A stretch of DNA of 64,000 bases from Ptiloglossa arizonensis. Taxonomy: Eukaryota > Arthropoda > Insecta > Hymenoptera > Colletidae. Under the pieces are notes generated by a model. That model worked only from the letters and a program-made list of their open reading frames with translations. It did no database searches and was not told where the DNA came from. The position numbers and the translations under genes were made by a program. The stretch is from NCBI RefSeq assembly GCF_051014685.1, contig NW_027478718.1, positions 248,001 to 312,000 of the forward strand, given 5' to 3'. Each line of letters opens with the position of its first letter. Position 1 is the first letter of the stretch. Below, piece after piece: positions 15,895 through 31,096 of the stretch.

Positions 15895-17540
15895 GTCATA
15901 GGTTATACGTTATACGTTATACGTTATACGTTATACGTTATACGTTATACGTTATACGTTATACGTCATACGTTATACGTTATACGTCCTACGATATTCG
16001 TTATACGTTATACGTTATTAGTGATACGTTATACGTTATACGTTATACGTTATACGTTATACGTTATACGTTATACGTTATACGTTATACGTTATACGTT
16101 ATACGTTATACGTTATACGTTATACGTTATACGTTATACGTTATACGTTATACGTTATACGTTATTCGTAATACGTTATACGTGATACATTATACGTTGT
16201 ACGTTATACGTTATACGTTATACGTTATAAGTTATACGTTATACGTCATAGGTTATACGTTATACGTTATACGTTATACGTTATTAGTTATACGTTATAC
16301 GTTATACGTTATACGTCATAGGTTATGCGTTATACGTTATGCGTTATACGTTATACGTTATACGTTATACGTTATACGTTATACGTTATACGTCATAGGT
16401 TATACGTTATACGTTATACGTTATACGTTATACGTTATACGTTATACGTTATACGTTATACGTTATACGTTATACGTTACACGTTATTCGTTACACGTTA
16501 TACGTTATACGTTATACGTTATACGTTATACGTTATACGTTATACGTTATACGTTATACGTTATACGTTATACGTTATACGTTATACGTTATACGTTATA
16601 CGTTATACGTTATACGTCCTACGATATTCGTTATACGTTATACGTTATTAGTGATACGTTATACGTTATACGTTATACGTTATACGTTATACGTTATACT
16701 TTATACGTTATACGTTATACGTTATACGTTATACGTTATACGTTATACGTTATACGTTATACGTTATACGTTATACGTTATTAGTTATACGTTATACGTT
16801 ATACGTTATACGTCATAGGTTATGCGTTATACGTTATGCGTTATACGTTATACGTTATACGTTATACGTTATACGTTATACGTTATACGTCATAGGTTAT
16901 ACGTTATACGTTATACGTTATACGTTATACGTTATACGTTATACGTTATACGTTATACGTTATACGTTACACGTTATTCGTTACACGTTATACGTTATAC
17001 GTTATACGTTATACGTTATACGTTATACGTTATACGTTATACGTTATACGTTATACGTTATACGTTATACGTTATACGTTATACGTTATACGTTATACGT
17101 TATACGTCCTACGATATTCGTTATACGTTATACGTTATTAGTGATACGTTATACGTTATACGTTATACGTTATACGTTATACGTTATACGTTATACGTTA
17201 TACGTTATACGTTATACGTTATACGTTATACGTTATACGTTATACGTTATACGTTATACGTTATACGTTATACGTTATACGTTATACTTTATACGTTATA
17301 CGTTATAGGTCATACGTTATACGTTATGCGTTATACGTTATGCGTTATACGTTATACGTTATACGTTTTACGTTATACGTTATACGTTATACGTTATACG
17401 TTATACGTTATACGTTATACGTTATACGTTATACGTTATACGTTATACGTTATACGTTATACGTTATACGTTATTCGTTATACGTTATACATTATACGTT
17501 ATACGTTATACGTTATACGTTATACGTTATACGTTATACG
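15895..17540 (+). repeat. About 1.79-kb tandem duplication, right copy
   Basis: It repeats the marker order of the left copy at 1,785 bases' distance. Differences are whole-unit gains and losses plus a few substitutions, for example an extra TATACTT near 16,700. Its tail, from the TATACTT-TATAGGT-CATACGT composite at 17,286, is itself duplicated 455 bases further on. Confidence 0.8.
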
Positions 17541-17740
17541 TTATACGTTATACGTTTTACGTTATACGTTATACGTTATACGTTATACGTTATACGTTAT
17601 ACGTTATACGTTATACGTTATACGTTATACGTTATACGTTATACGTTATACGTTATACGTTATACGTTATACGTTATACGTTATACGTTATACGTTATAC
17701 GTTATACGTTATACGTTATACGTTATACGTTATACGTTAT
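17286..17740 (+). repeat. 455-bp tandem duplication, left copy
   Basis: It starts with TATACTT-TATACGT-TATACGT-TATAGGT-CATACGT, then TATGCGT-TATACGT-TATGCGT and TTTACGT, and later TATTCGT followed by TATACAT. The same ladder starts again at 17,741 (the TATTCGT at 17,471 recurs at 17,926). The composite also occurs at about 8068, 9881, 13723 and 15493. Confidence 0.8.
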
Positions 17741-18195
17741 ACTTTATACGTTATACGTTATAGGTCATACGTTATACGTTATGCGTTATACGTTATGCGT
17801 TATACGTTATACGTTATACGTTTTACGTTATACGTTATACGTTATACGTTATACGTTATACGTTATACGTTATACGTTATACGTTATACGTTATACGTTA
17901 TACGTTATACGTTATACGTTATACGTTATTCGTTATACGTTATACATTATACGTTATACGTTATACGTTATACGTTATACGTTATACGTTATACGTTATA
18001 CGTTATACGTTATACGTTATACGTTTTACGTTATACGTTATACGTTATACGTTATACGTTATACGTTATACGTTATACGTTATACGTTATACGTTATACG
18101 TTATACGTTATACGTTATACGTTATACGTTATACGTTATTCGTTATACGTTATACGTTATACATTACATGTTATACTTTATACGTTATACGTTAT
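17741..18195 (+). repeat. 455-bp tandem duplication, right copy
   Basis: Same ladder as 17,286-17,740 at an offset of 455 bases (65 units) through the TATTCGT-TATACAT markers. The later TTTACGT marker is 469 bases away, so two whole units were gained or lost in between. Confidence 0.75.
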
Positions 18196-20080
18196 ACGTT
18201 ATACGTTATACGTTATACGTTATTAGTTATACGTTATACGTTATACGTTATACGTCATAGGTTATACGTTATACGTTATGCGTTATACGTTATACGTTAT
18301 ACGTTATACGTTATACGTTATACGTTATACGTCATAGGTTATACTTTATACGTTATACGTTATACGTTATACGTTATACGTTATACGTTACACGTTATAC
18401 GTTATACGTTATACGTTATGCGTTATACGTTATACGTTATACGTCATAGGTTATACGTTATACGTTATACGTTATACGTTATACGTTATACGTTATACGT
18501 TATACGTTATACGTTATACGTTATACGTTATACGTTATACGTTATACGTTATGCGTTATACGTTATACGTTATACGTTATACGTTATACGTTATACGTTA
18601 TTAGTTATACGTTATACGTTATACGTTATACATCATAGATTATGCGTTATACGTTATGCGTTATACGTTATACGTTATACGTTATACGTTATACGTTATA
18701 CGTTATACGTTATACGTCATAGGTTATACGTTATACGTTATACGTTATACGTTATACGTTATACGTTATACATTATACGTTATACGTTATACGTTATACG
18801 TTATACGTTATACGTTATACGTTATACGTTATACGTTATACGTTATACGTTATACGTTATACGTTATACGTTATACGTTGTACGTTATACGTTATACGTT
18901 ATACGTTGTACGTTATACGTTATACGTTATACGTTATTCGTTATACGTTATACGTTATACATTACATGTTATACGTTATACGTTATACGTTATTCGTTAT
19001 ACGTTATACGTTATACGTTATACGTTATACGTTATACGTTATACGTCATACGTTATACGTTATTCGTAATACGTTACACGTGATACGTTATACGTTGTAC
19101 GTTATACGTTATACGTTATACGTTATAAGTTATACGTTATACGTCATAGGTTATACGTTATACGTTATACGTTATACGTTATACGTTATACGTTATACGT
19201 TATACGTTATACGTTATACGTTATACGTTATACGTTATGCGTTATACGTTATACGTTATGCGTTATACGCTATACGTTATACGTTATACGTTATACGTTA
19301 TACGTTATACGTTATACGTTATACGTTATACGTTATACGTTATACGTTATACGGTATACGTTGTACGTTATACGTTATACGTTATACGTTATTCGTTATA
19401 CGTTATACGTTATACGTTATACGTTATACGTTGTACGTTATACGTTATACGTTATACGTTATTCGTTATACGTTATACGTTATACATTACATGTTATACG
19501 TTATACGTTATACGTTATACGTTATACGTTATACGTCATACGTTATACGTTATTCGTAATACGTTATACGTGATACGTTATACGTTGTACGTTATACGTT
19601 ATACGTTATACGTTATAAGTTATACGTTATACGTCATAGGTTATACGCTATACGTTATACGTTATACGTTATACGTTATACGTTATACGTTATACGTTAT
19701 ACGATATACGTTATACGTTATACGTTGTACGTTATACGTTGTACGTTATACGTTATACGTTATACGTTATAAGTTATACGTTATACGTCATAGGTTATAC
19801 GCTATAGGTTATACGTTATACGTTATACGTTATACGTTATACGTTATACGTTATGCGTTATACGTTATACGTTATGCGTTATACGTTATACGTTATACGT
19901 TATACGTTATACGTTATACGTTATACGTTATACGTTATACGTTATACGTTATACGTTATACGTTATACGTTATACGTTATACGTTATACGTTATACGTTA
20001 TACGTTATACGTTATACGTTATACGTTATACGTTATACGTTATACGTTATACGTTATACGTTATACGTTATACGTTATAC

Positions 20081-21669
20081 GTTATTAGTTATACGTTATA
20101 CGTTATACGTTATACGTCATAGGTTATACGTTATACGTTATGCGTTATACGTTATACGTTATACGTTATACGTTATACGTTATACGTTATAGGTCATAGG
20201 TTATACGTTATACGTTATACGTTATACGTTATACGTTATACGTTATACGTTATACGTTATACGTTATACGTTGTACGTTATATGTTATACGTTATACGTT
20301 ACACGTTATACGTTACACGTTATACGTTATACGTTATACGTTATACGTTATACGTTATACGTTATACGTTATACGTTATACGTTATACGTTATACGTTAT
20401 ACGTTATACGTTAAACGTTATACGTTATACGTTATACGTTATACGTTATACGTTATACGTTATACTTTATACGTTATACGTTATGCGTTATGCGTTATAC
20501 GTTATGCGTTATACGTTATACGTTATACGTTTTACGTTATACGTTATACGTTATACGTTATACGTTATACGTTATACGTTATACGTTATACGTTATACGT
20601 TATACGTTATACGTTATACGTTATACGTTATACGTTATACGTTATACGTTATACGTTATACGTTATACGTTATACGTTATACGTTATACGTTAAACGTTA
20701 TACGTTATACGTTATACGTTATACGTTATACGTTATACGTTATACGTTATACGTTATACGTTATACGTTATACGTTATACGTTATACGTTATACGTTATA
20801 CGTTATACGTTATACGTTATACGTTATACGTTATACGTTATACGTTATACGTTATACGTTTTACGTTATACCTTATACGTTATACGTTATACGTTATACG
20901 TTATACGTTATACGTTATACGTTATACGTTATACGTTATACGTTATACGTTATACGTTATACGTTATACGTTATACGTTATACGTTATACGTTATACGTT
21001 ATACGTTATACGTTATACGTTATACGTTATACGTTATACGTTATACGTTATACGTTGTACGTTATACGTTATACGTTATACGTTATACTTTATACGTTAT
21101 ACGTTATACGTTATACGTTATACGTTATACGTTATACGTTATACGTTATACGTTACACGTTATACGTCATAGGTTATACGTTATACGTTATACGTTATAC
21201 GTTATACGTTATACGTTATACGTTATACGTTATACGTTATACGTTATACGTTATACGTTACACGTTATACGTTATACGTTATACGTTATGCGTTATACGT
21301 TATACGTTATACGTTATACGTCATAGGTTATACGTTATACGTTATACGTTATACGTTATACGTTATACGTTATACGTTATACGTTATACGTTATACGTTA
21401 TACGTCATAGGTTATACGTTATACGTTATACGTTATACGTTATACGTTATACGTTATTCGTTATACGTTATACGTTATACGTTATACGTTATACGTTATA
21501 CGTTATTAGTTATACGTTATACGTTATACGTTATACGTCATAGGTTATGCGTTATACGTTATGCGTTATACGTTATACGTTATACGTTATACGTTATACG
21601 TTATACGTTATACGTTATACGTTATACGTTATACGTTATACGTTATACGTTATACGTTATACGTTATAC
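20081..21669 (+). repeat. 1,589-bp tandem duplication, left copy
   Basis: It begins at TATTAGT followed by CATAGGT and TATGCGT. It contains TATAGGT-CATAGGT, TGTACGT-TATATGT (about 20,275), TACACGT pairs, TAAACGT, the TATACTT-TATGCGT-TATGCGT composite (about 20,465-20,495), a TTTACGT-TATACCT pair and TGTACGT (21,055). The same order restarts at 21,670. Offsets of 1,589 bases hold at 20,081, 20,282 and 20,490. Confidence 0.85.
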
Positions 21670-23230
21670 GTTATTAGTTATACGTTATACGTTATACGTT
21701 ATACGTCATAGGTTATACGTTATACGTTATGCGTTATACGTTATACGTTATACGTTATACGTTATACGTTATACGTTATAGGTCATAGGTTATACGTTAT
21801 ACGTTATACGTTATACGTTATACGTTATACGTTATACGTTATACGTTATACGTTATACGTTGTACGTTATATGTTATACGTTATACGTTACACGTTATAC
21901 GTTACACGTTATACGTTATACGTTATACGTTATACGTTATACGTTATACGTTATACGTTATACGTTATACGTTATACGTTATACGTTATACGTTATACGT
22001 TAAACGTTATACGTTATACGTTATACGTTATACGTTATACGTTATACGTTATACTTTATACGTTATACGTTATGCGTTATGCGTTATACGTTATGCGTTA
22101 TACGTTATACGTTATACGTTTTACGTTATACGTTATACGTTATACGTTATACGTTATACGTTATACGTTATACGTTATACGTTATACGTTATACGTTATA
22201 CGTTATACGTTATACGTTATACGTTATACGTTATACGTTATACGTTATACGTTATACGTTATACGTTATACGTTATACGTTAAACGTTATACGTTATACG
22301 TTATACGTTATACGTTATACGTTATACGTTATACGTTATACGTTATACGTTTTACGTTATACGTTATACGTTATACGTTATACGTTATACGTTATACGTT
22401 ATACGTTATACGTTATACGTTATACGTTATACGTTATACGTTATACGTTTTACGTTATACCTTATACGTTATACGTTATACGTTATACGTTATACGTTAT
22501 ACGTTATACGTTATACGTTATACGTTATACGTTATACGTTATACGTTATACGTTATACGTTATACGTTATACGTTATACGTTATACGTTATACGTTATAC
22601 GTTATACGTTATACGTTGTACGTTATACGTTATACGTTATACGTTATACTTTATACGTTATACGTTATACGTTATACGTTATACGTTATACGTTATACGT
22701 TATACGTTATACGTTACACGTTATACGTCATAGGTTATACGTTATACGTTATACGTTATACGTTATACGTTATACGTTATACGTTATACGTTATACGTTA
22801 TACGTTATACGTTATACGTTACACGTTATACGTTACACGTTATACGTTATGCGTTATACGTTATACGTTATACGTTATACGTCATAGGTTATACGTTATA
22901 CGTTATACGTTATACGTTATACGTTATACGTTATACGTTATACGTTATACGTTATACGTTATACGTCATAGGTTATACGTGATACGTTATACGTTATACG
23001 TTATACGTTATACGTTATTCGTTATACGTTATACGTTATACGTTATACGTTATACGTTATACGTTATTAGTTATACGTTATACGTTATACGTTATACGTC
23101 ATAGGTTATGCGTTATACGTTATGCGTTATACGTTATACGTTATACGTTATACGTTATACGTTATACGTTATACGTTATACGTTATACGTTATACGTTAT
23201 ACGTTATACGTTATACGTTATACGTTATAC
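21670..23230 (+). repeat. 1,589-bp tandem duplication, right copy (four units shorter)
   Basis: It follows the left copy marker by marker, first at offset 1,589 and, after a net loss of 28 bases (four whole units), at offset 1,561 (21,326 to 22,887; 21,543 to 23,104). A few substitutions differ, including an extra TTTACGT near 22,350. The right edge is approximate. Confidence 0.8.
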
Positions 23231-24157
23231 GTTATACGTTATACGTTATACGTTACACGTTATACGTTACACGTTATACGTTATACGTTATACGTTATAC
23301 GTTATACGTTATACGTTATACGTTATACGTTATACGTTACACGTTATACGTTATACGTTATACGTTATACGTCATAGGTTATACGTTATACGTTATACGT
23401 TATACGTTATACGTTATACGTTATACGTTATACGTTATACGTTATACGTTATACGTTATACGTTATACGTTATACGTTATACGTTATGCGTTATACGTTA
23501 TACGTTATACGTCATAGGTTATACGTTATACGTTATACGTTATACGTTATACGTTATACGTTATACGTTATACGTTATACGTTATACGTTATACGTTATA
23601 CGTTATACGTTATACGTTATACGTTATACGTTATACGTTATACGTTATTAGTTATACGTTATACGTTATACGTTATACGTTATACGTTATACGTTATACG
23701 TTATACGTTATACGTTATACGTTATACGTTATACGTTATACGTTATTAGTTATACGTTATACGTTATACGTTATACATCATAGGTTATGCGTTATACGTT
23801 ATGCGTTATACGTTATACGTTATACGTTATACGTTATACGTTATACGTTATACGTTATACGTCATAGGTTATACGTTATACGTTATACGTTATACGTTAT
23901 ACGTTATACGTTATACGTTATACGTTATACGTTATACGTTATACGTTATACGTTATACGTTATACGTTATACGTTATACGTTATACGTTATACGTTATAC
24001 GTTATACGTTATACGTTATACGTTATACGTTATACGTTATACGTTATACGTTATACGTTATACGTTATACGTTATACGTTATACGTTATACGTTATACGT
24101 TATACGTTATACGTTATTAGTTATACGTTATACGTTATACGTTATACGTCATAGGTT

Positions 24158-26716
24158 ATGCGTTATACGTTATGCGTTATACGTTATACGTTATACGTTA
24201 TACGTTATACGTTATACGTTATACGTCATAGGTTATACGTTATACGTTATACGTTATACGTTATACGTTATACGTTATACGTTATACGTTATACGTTATA
24301 CGTTATACGTTATACGTTATACGTTATACGTTATACGTTATACGTTATACGTTATACGTTATACGTTATACGTTATACGTTATACGTTATACGTTATACG
24401 TTATACCTTATACGTTATACGTTATACGTTATACGTTATACGTTATACGTTATACGTTATACGTTATACGTTATACGTTATACGTTATACGTTATACGTT
24501 ATACGTTATACGTTATACGTTATACGTTATACGTTATACGTTATACGTTATACGTTATACGTTATACGTTATACGTTACACGTTATACGTTACACGTTAT
24601 ACGTCATACGTTATACGTTATACGTTATACGTTATACGTTATACGTTATACGTTATACGTTATACGTTATACGTTATACGTTATACGTTATACGTTATAC
24701 GTTATACTTTATACGTTATACGTTATACGTCATACGTTATACGTTATGCGTTATACGTTATGCGTTATACGTTATACGTTATACGTTTTACGTTATACGT
24801 TATACGTTATACGTAATACGTTATACGTTATACGTTATACGTTATACGTTATACGTTATACGTTATACGTTATACGTTATACGTTATACGTTATACGTTA
24901 TTCGTTATACGTTATACGTTATACGTTATACGTTATACGTTATACGTTATACGTTATACGTTATACGTTATACGTTATACGTTATACGTTATACGTTTTA
25001 CGTTATACGTTATACGTTATACGTTATACGTTATACGTTATACGTTATACGTTATACGTTGTACGTTATACGTTATACGTTATACGTTATTCGTTATACG
25101 TTATACGTTATACGTTATACGTTATACGTTATACGTTATACGTTATACGTTATACGTTATTCGTTATACGTTATACATTATACGTTATACGTTATACGTT
25201 ATACGTTATACGTTATACATTATACGTTACACGTTATACGTTATACGTTATACGTTTTACGTTATACGTTATACGTTATACGTTATACGTTATACGTTAT
25301 ACGTTATACGTTATACGTTATACGTTATACGTTATACGTTATACGTTATACGTTATACGTTATACGTTATACGTTATACGTTATACGTTATACGTTATAC
25401 GTTATTCGTTATACGTTATACGTTATACATTACATGTTATAAGTTATACGTTATACGTTATACGTTATACGTTATACGTTATACGTTATACGTTATACGT
25501 TATACGTTATACGTTATTAGTTATACGTTATACGTTATACGTTATACGTCATAGGTTATACGTTATACGTTATGCGTTATACGTTATACGTTATACGTTA
25601 TACGTTATACGTTATACGTTATACGTGATAGGTTATACGTTATACGTTATACGTTATACGTTATACGTTATACGTTATACGTTATACGTTATACGTTATA
25701 CGTTATACGTTATACGTTATACGTTATACGTTATACGTTATACGTTATACGTTATGCGTTATACGTTATACGTTATACGTCATAGGTTATACGTTATACG
25801 TTATACGTTATACGTTATACGTTACACGTTATACGTCATAGGTTATACGTTATACGTTATACGTTATACGTTATACGTTATACGTTATACGTTATACGTT
25901 ATACGTTATACGTTATACGTTATACGTTATACGTTATGCGTTATACGTTATACGTTATACGTTATACGTTATACGTTATACGATATACGTTATACGTTAT
26001 ACGTTATACGTTATACGTTATACGTTATACGTTATACGTTATACGTTATACGTTATACGTTATACGTTGTACGTTATACGTTGTACGTTATACGTTATAC
26101 TTTATACGTTATACGTTATACGTTATACGTTATACGTTATACGTTATACGTTATACGTTATACGTTATACGTTATACGTTATACGTTATACGTCCTACGA
26201 TATTCGTTATACGTTATACGTTATACGTTATACGTTATACGTTATACGTTATACGTTATACGTTATACGTTATACGTTATACGTTATACGTCCTACGATA
26301 TTCGTTATACGTTATACGTTATTAGCGATACGTTATACGTTATACGTTATAAGTTATACGTTATACGTTATACGTTATACGTTATAAGTTATACGTTATA
26401 CGTTATACGTTATACGTTATACGTTATACGTTATACGTTATACGTTATACGTTATACGTTATACGTTATACGTTATACGTTGTACGTTATACGTTATACG
26501 TTATACGTTATACTTTATACGTTATACGTTATACGTTATACGTTATACGTTATACGTTATACGTTATACGTTATACGTTACACGTTATACGTCATAGGTT
26601 ATACGTTATACGTTGTACGTTATACGTTATACGTTATACGTTATACGTTATACGTCATAGGTTATACGTTATACGTTATACGTTATGCGTTATACGTTAT
26701 ACGTTATACGTCATAG
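24158..26716 (+). other. Longest forward open frame (852 codons): satellite artefact, not a gene
   Basis: This frame opens at a TATGCGT variant unit (which supplies ATG) and reads (YTLYVIR)n with scattered substitutions until a CATAGGT unit supplies TAG. A perfect 7-base array has no stop in any forward frame and the same peptide in all three, so length alone is not evidence of coding. No ribosome-binding or Kozak context, codon bias, intron or domain is visible, and neighbouring frames are equally open. The reverse strand carries TAA every 21 bases in each frame. The many other long forward frames in the window have the same origin and are not listed. Confidence 0.95.
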
Positions 26717-28453
26717 GTTATACGTTATACGTTATACGTTATACGTTATACGTTATACGTTATACGTTATACGTTATACGTTATACGTTATACGTTATAC
26801 GTTATACGTTATACGTTATACGTTATACGTTATACGTTATACGTTATACGTTATACGTTATACGTTATACGTTATACGTTTTACGTTATACGTTATACGT
26901 TATACGTTATACGTTATACGTTATACGTTGTACGTTATACGTTATACGTTATACGTTATACGTTATACGTTATACGTTATACATTACATGTTATACGTTA
27001 TACGTTATACGTCATACGTTATACGTTATACGTTATACGTTATACGTTATACGTTATACGTTATACGTTATACGTTATACGTCATACGTTATACGTTATT
27101 CGTAATACGTTATACGTGATACGTTATACGTTGTACGTTATACGTTATACGTTATACGTTATACGTTATACGTTATACGTTATACGTTATACGTTATACG
27201 TTATACGTTATACGTTATACGTTATACGTTATACGTTATACGTTATACGTTATACGTTATACGTTATACGTTATACGTTATACGTTATACGTTATACGTT
27301 ATACGTTATACGTTATACGTTGTACGTTATACGTTGTACGTTATACGTTATACGTTATACGTTATACGTTATACGTTATACGTTATACGTTATACGTTGT
27401 ACGTTATACGTTGTACGTTATACGTTATACTTTATACGTTATACGTTATACGTTATACGTTATACGTTATACGTTATACGTTATACGTTATACGTTATAC
27501 GTTATACGTCCTACGATATTCGTTATACGTTATACGTTATTAGCGATACGTTATACGTTATACGTTATAAGTTATACGTTATACGTTATACGTTATACGT
27601 TATACGTTATACGTTATACGTTATACGTTATACGTTATACGTTATACGTTATACGTTATACGTTATACGTTATACGTTGTACGTTATACGTTGTACGTTA
27701 TACGTTATACGTTATACGTTATACTTTATACGTTATACGTTATACGTTATACGTTATACGTTATACGTTATACGTTATACGTTATACGTTACACGTTATA
27801 CGTCATAGGTTATACGTTATACGTTATACGTTATACGTTATACGTTATACGTTATACGTTATACGTCATAGGTTATACGTTATACGTTATACGTTATGCG
27901 TTATACGTTATACGTTATACGTCATAGGTTATACGTTATACGTTATACGTTATACGTTATACGTTATACGTTATACGTTATACGTTATACGTTATACGTT
28001 ATACGTTATACGTTATACGTTATACGTTATACGTTATACGTTATACGTTATACGTTATACGTTATACGTTATACGTTATACGTTTTACGTTATACGTTAT
28101 ACGTTATACGTTATACGTTATACGTTATACGTTGTACGTTATACGTTATACGTTATACGTTATACGTTATACGTTATACGTTATACATTACATGTTATAC
28201 GTTATACGTTATACGTCATACGTTATACGTTATACGTTATACGTTATACGTTATACGTTATACGTTATACGTTATACGTTATACGTCATACGTTATACGT
28301 TATTCGTAATACGTTATACGTGATACGTTATACGTTGTACGTTATACGTTATACGTTATACGTTATACGTTATACGTTATACGTTATACGTTATACGTTA
28401 TACGTTATACGTTATACGTTATACGTTATACGTTATACGTTATACGTTATACG

Positions 28454-28670
28454 CTATACGTTATACGTTATACGTTATACGTTATGCGTTATAGGATATA
28501 CGTTATACGTAATACGTTGTACGTTATACGTTATACGTTATACGTTATACGTTATACGTTATACGTTATACGTTATACGTTATACGTTATACGTTATACG
28601 TTATACGTCATACGTTATACGTTATACGTCCTACGATATTCGTTATACGTTATACGTTATTAGTGATACG
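28454..28670 (+). other. Junction zone between satellite blocks 1 and 2
   Basis: Markers of both blocks interleave here. TATACGC and TATGCGT-TATAGGA-TATACGT with AATACGT-TGTACGT (block 2) lie at about 28,454-28,520. Then CATACGT, CCTACGA-TATTCGT and TATTAGT-GATACGT (block 1) lie at about 28,606-28,665. Pure block-2 character follows. Confidence 0.65.
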
Positions 28671-28789
28671 TTATACGTTATACCTTATACGTTATACGTT
28701 ATACGTTATACGTTATACGTTATATGTTATACGTCATGCGATATACGTTATACGTTATTCGTTATACGGTATACGTTAAACGTTGTACG

Positions 28790-28885
28790 TTATACGTTTA
28801 CGTTATACGTTATACGTTATACGTTGGACGTTATACGTTATACGTTATACGTTATACGTTATACGTTATACGTTGTATTATACGT
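28790..28885 (+). other. Two register breaks at the start of block 2
   Basis: A 6-base unit (ACGTTTACG, about 28,796) and a two-base loss (TTGTATTATACG, about 28,876) shift the register by -1 and -2. They belong to the small set of length changes that are not whole units. They are needed to close the phase account between the TTCGTAATACG markers at 28,305 and 62,013. Confidence 0.75.
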
Positions 28886-29494
28886 TATACGTTATACGTT
28901 ATGTGTTATAGGATATACGTTTTACGTTATACGTTGTACGTTATACGTCATACGTTATACGTTATACGTTATACGTTATACGTTCTACGTTATACGTTAT
29001 ACGTTAAACGTTGTACGTTATACGTTATACGTTATACGTTATACGTTATACGTTATACGTTATACGTTATGCGTTATACGTTATACGTTATACGTTATAC
29101 GTTATACGTTATACGTTATACGTTATACGTTATACGTTATACGTTATACGTTATACGTTATACTGTATACGTTATACGTTATACGTTATACGTTATACGT
29201 TATACATTATACGTTATACGTTGAACGTTGTACGATATACGTTATACGTTATACGTTATACGTTATACGTTGTACGTTATACGTTATACGTCATACGTTA
29301 TACGTTATACGTTATACGTTATACGTTCTACGTTATACGTTATACGTTAAACGTTGTACGTTATACGTTATACGTTATACGTTATACGTTATACGTTATA
29401 CGTTATACGTTATACGTTATACGTTATACCTTATACGTTATACGTTATACGTTATACGTTATACATTATACGTTATACGTTGAACGTTTTACGA

Positions 29495-29830
29495 TATACG
29501 TTATACGTTATACGTTATACGTTATACGTTATACGTTATACGTTATACGTTATACGTTATACGTTATACGTTATACGTTATACGTTATACGTTATACGTT
29601 ATACGTTATACGTTATACGTTATACGTTATACGTTATACGTTATACGTTATACGTTATACGTTATACGTTATACGTTATACGTTATACGTTATACGTTAT
29701 ACGTTATACGTTATACGTTATACGTTATACGTTATACGTTATACGTTATACGTTATACGTTATACGTTATACGTTATACGTTATACGTTATACGTTATAC
29801 GTTATACGTTATACGTTATACGTTATACGT
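29495..29830 (+). repeat. Perfect run of 48 canonical units
   Basis: 336 invariant bases between a TATACGA unit and a TATACAT unit. Similar long clean runs recur at corresponding positions of the following tandem copies (about 30,776-31,072 and 32,015-32,325). The clean run is thus part of the higher-order unit and differs between copies by whole 7-base units. Confidence 0.9.
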
Positions 29831-29857
29831 TATACATTATACGTTATACGTTGAACG

Positions 29858-31096
29858 TTGTACGATATACGTTATACGTTATACGTTATACGTTATACGT
29901 TATACGTTATACGTTATACGTTAAACGTTGTACGTTATACGTTATACGTCATACGTTATACGTTATACGTTGTACGTTATACGTTCTACGTTATACGTTA
30001 TACGTTAAACGTTGTACGTTATACGTTATACGTTATACGTTATTCGTTATACGTTATACGTTATACGTTATACGTTATACGTTATACGTTATACGTTATA
30101 CGTTATACATTATACGTTATACGTAATACGTTATACGTTATACGTTATACGTTATACGTTATACGTTATACGTTATACGTTATACGCTATACGTTATACG
30201 TTATACGTTATACGTTATACGTTATGCGTTATAGGATATACGTTATACGTTATACGTTGTACGTTATACGTTATACGTTATACGTTATATGTTATACGTC
30301 ATGCGATATACGTTATACGTTATTCGTTATACGGTATACGTTAAACGTTGTACGTTATACGTTATACGTTATACGTTATACGTTATACGTTGGACGTTGT
30401 ACGTTATACGTTATACGTTATACGCTATACGTTATACGTTATACGTTATACGTTATACGTTATACTTTATACGTTATACGTTATACGTTATACGTCATAC
30501 GTTATACGTTATACGTTATACGTTACACGTTATACGTTATACATTATACTGTATACGTTATACGTTATACGTTATACGTTATACGTTATACGTTATACGT
30601 TATACGTTATACGTTATACGTTATACGGTATACGTTGTACGTTATACGTTATACGTTATACGTTATACGTTATACGTTATACGTTATACGTTATACGTTA
30701 TACGTTATACCTTATACGTTATACGTTATACGTTATACGTTATACATTATACGTTATACGTTGAACGTTGTACGATATACGTTATACGTTATACGTTATA
30801 CGTTATACGTTATACGTTATACGTTATACGTTATACGTTATACGTTATACGTTATACGTTATACGTTATACGTTATACGTTATACGTTATACGTTATACG
30901 TTATACGTTATACGTTATACGTTATACGTTATACGTTATACGTTATACGTTATACGTTATACGTTATACGTTATACGTTATACGTTATACGTTATACGTT
31001 ATACGTTATACGTTATACGTTATACGTTATACGTTATACGTTATACGTTATACGTTATACGTTATACGTTATACATTATACGTTATACGTTGAACG
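29858..31096 (+). repeat. 1.24-kb higher-order tandem repeat, copy 1 (1,239 bp)
   Basis: The boundary is set at TGAACGT-TGTACGA. Inside are TAAACGT-TGTACGT, TCTACGT, TATACGC, TATGCGT-TATAGGA (about 30,222), TATATGT-CATGCGA (about 30,290), TGGACGT, TATACTG, TATACGG and TATACCT, then a long clean run. The rarest markers (CATGCGATATACG, GTTGGACG, ATACTGTATACG) recur exactly 1,239 bases later. The left part can be followed back to a TATACCT near 29,428, at offset 1,281. Confidence 0.85.

Larger units (their letters stand above)
1..28450 (+). repeat. Satellite block 1 (TATTAGT / CATAGGT / TATGCGT subfamily)
   Basis: This block is defined by recurring variant units. One composite is a TATTAGT unit, a few canonical units, CATAGGT (often preceded by TATACAT), then TATGCGT, TATACGT, TATGCGT. 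The first ATG of the last three units falls at 63, 287, 1029, 1541, 3760, 4950, 5160, 5867, 6344, 7653, 8906, 9417, 10712, 11147, 13308, 14540, 15037, 16325, 16822, 18642 (decayed form), 21547, 23108, 23787 and 24158. A second composite is CCTACGA followed by TATTCGT and, two units later, TATTAGT-GATACGT. A third is TTCGTAATACG followed shortly by GTGATACATTATACG or GTGATACGTTATACG, at about 3602, 7495, 8748, 13150, 14382, 16167, 19065, 19555, 27101 and 28305. The right edge is gradual: block-2 markers start near 28,450, while a block-1 CCTACGA-TATTCGT motif persists to about 28,665. Confidence 0.9.

Noticed and set aside
28454..28670. A unique-sequence gap or gene between blocks 1 and 2.
   Set aside because: The junction is made entirely of satellite units with markers of both blocks interleaved.
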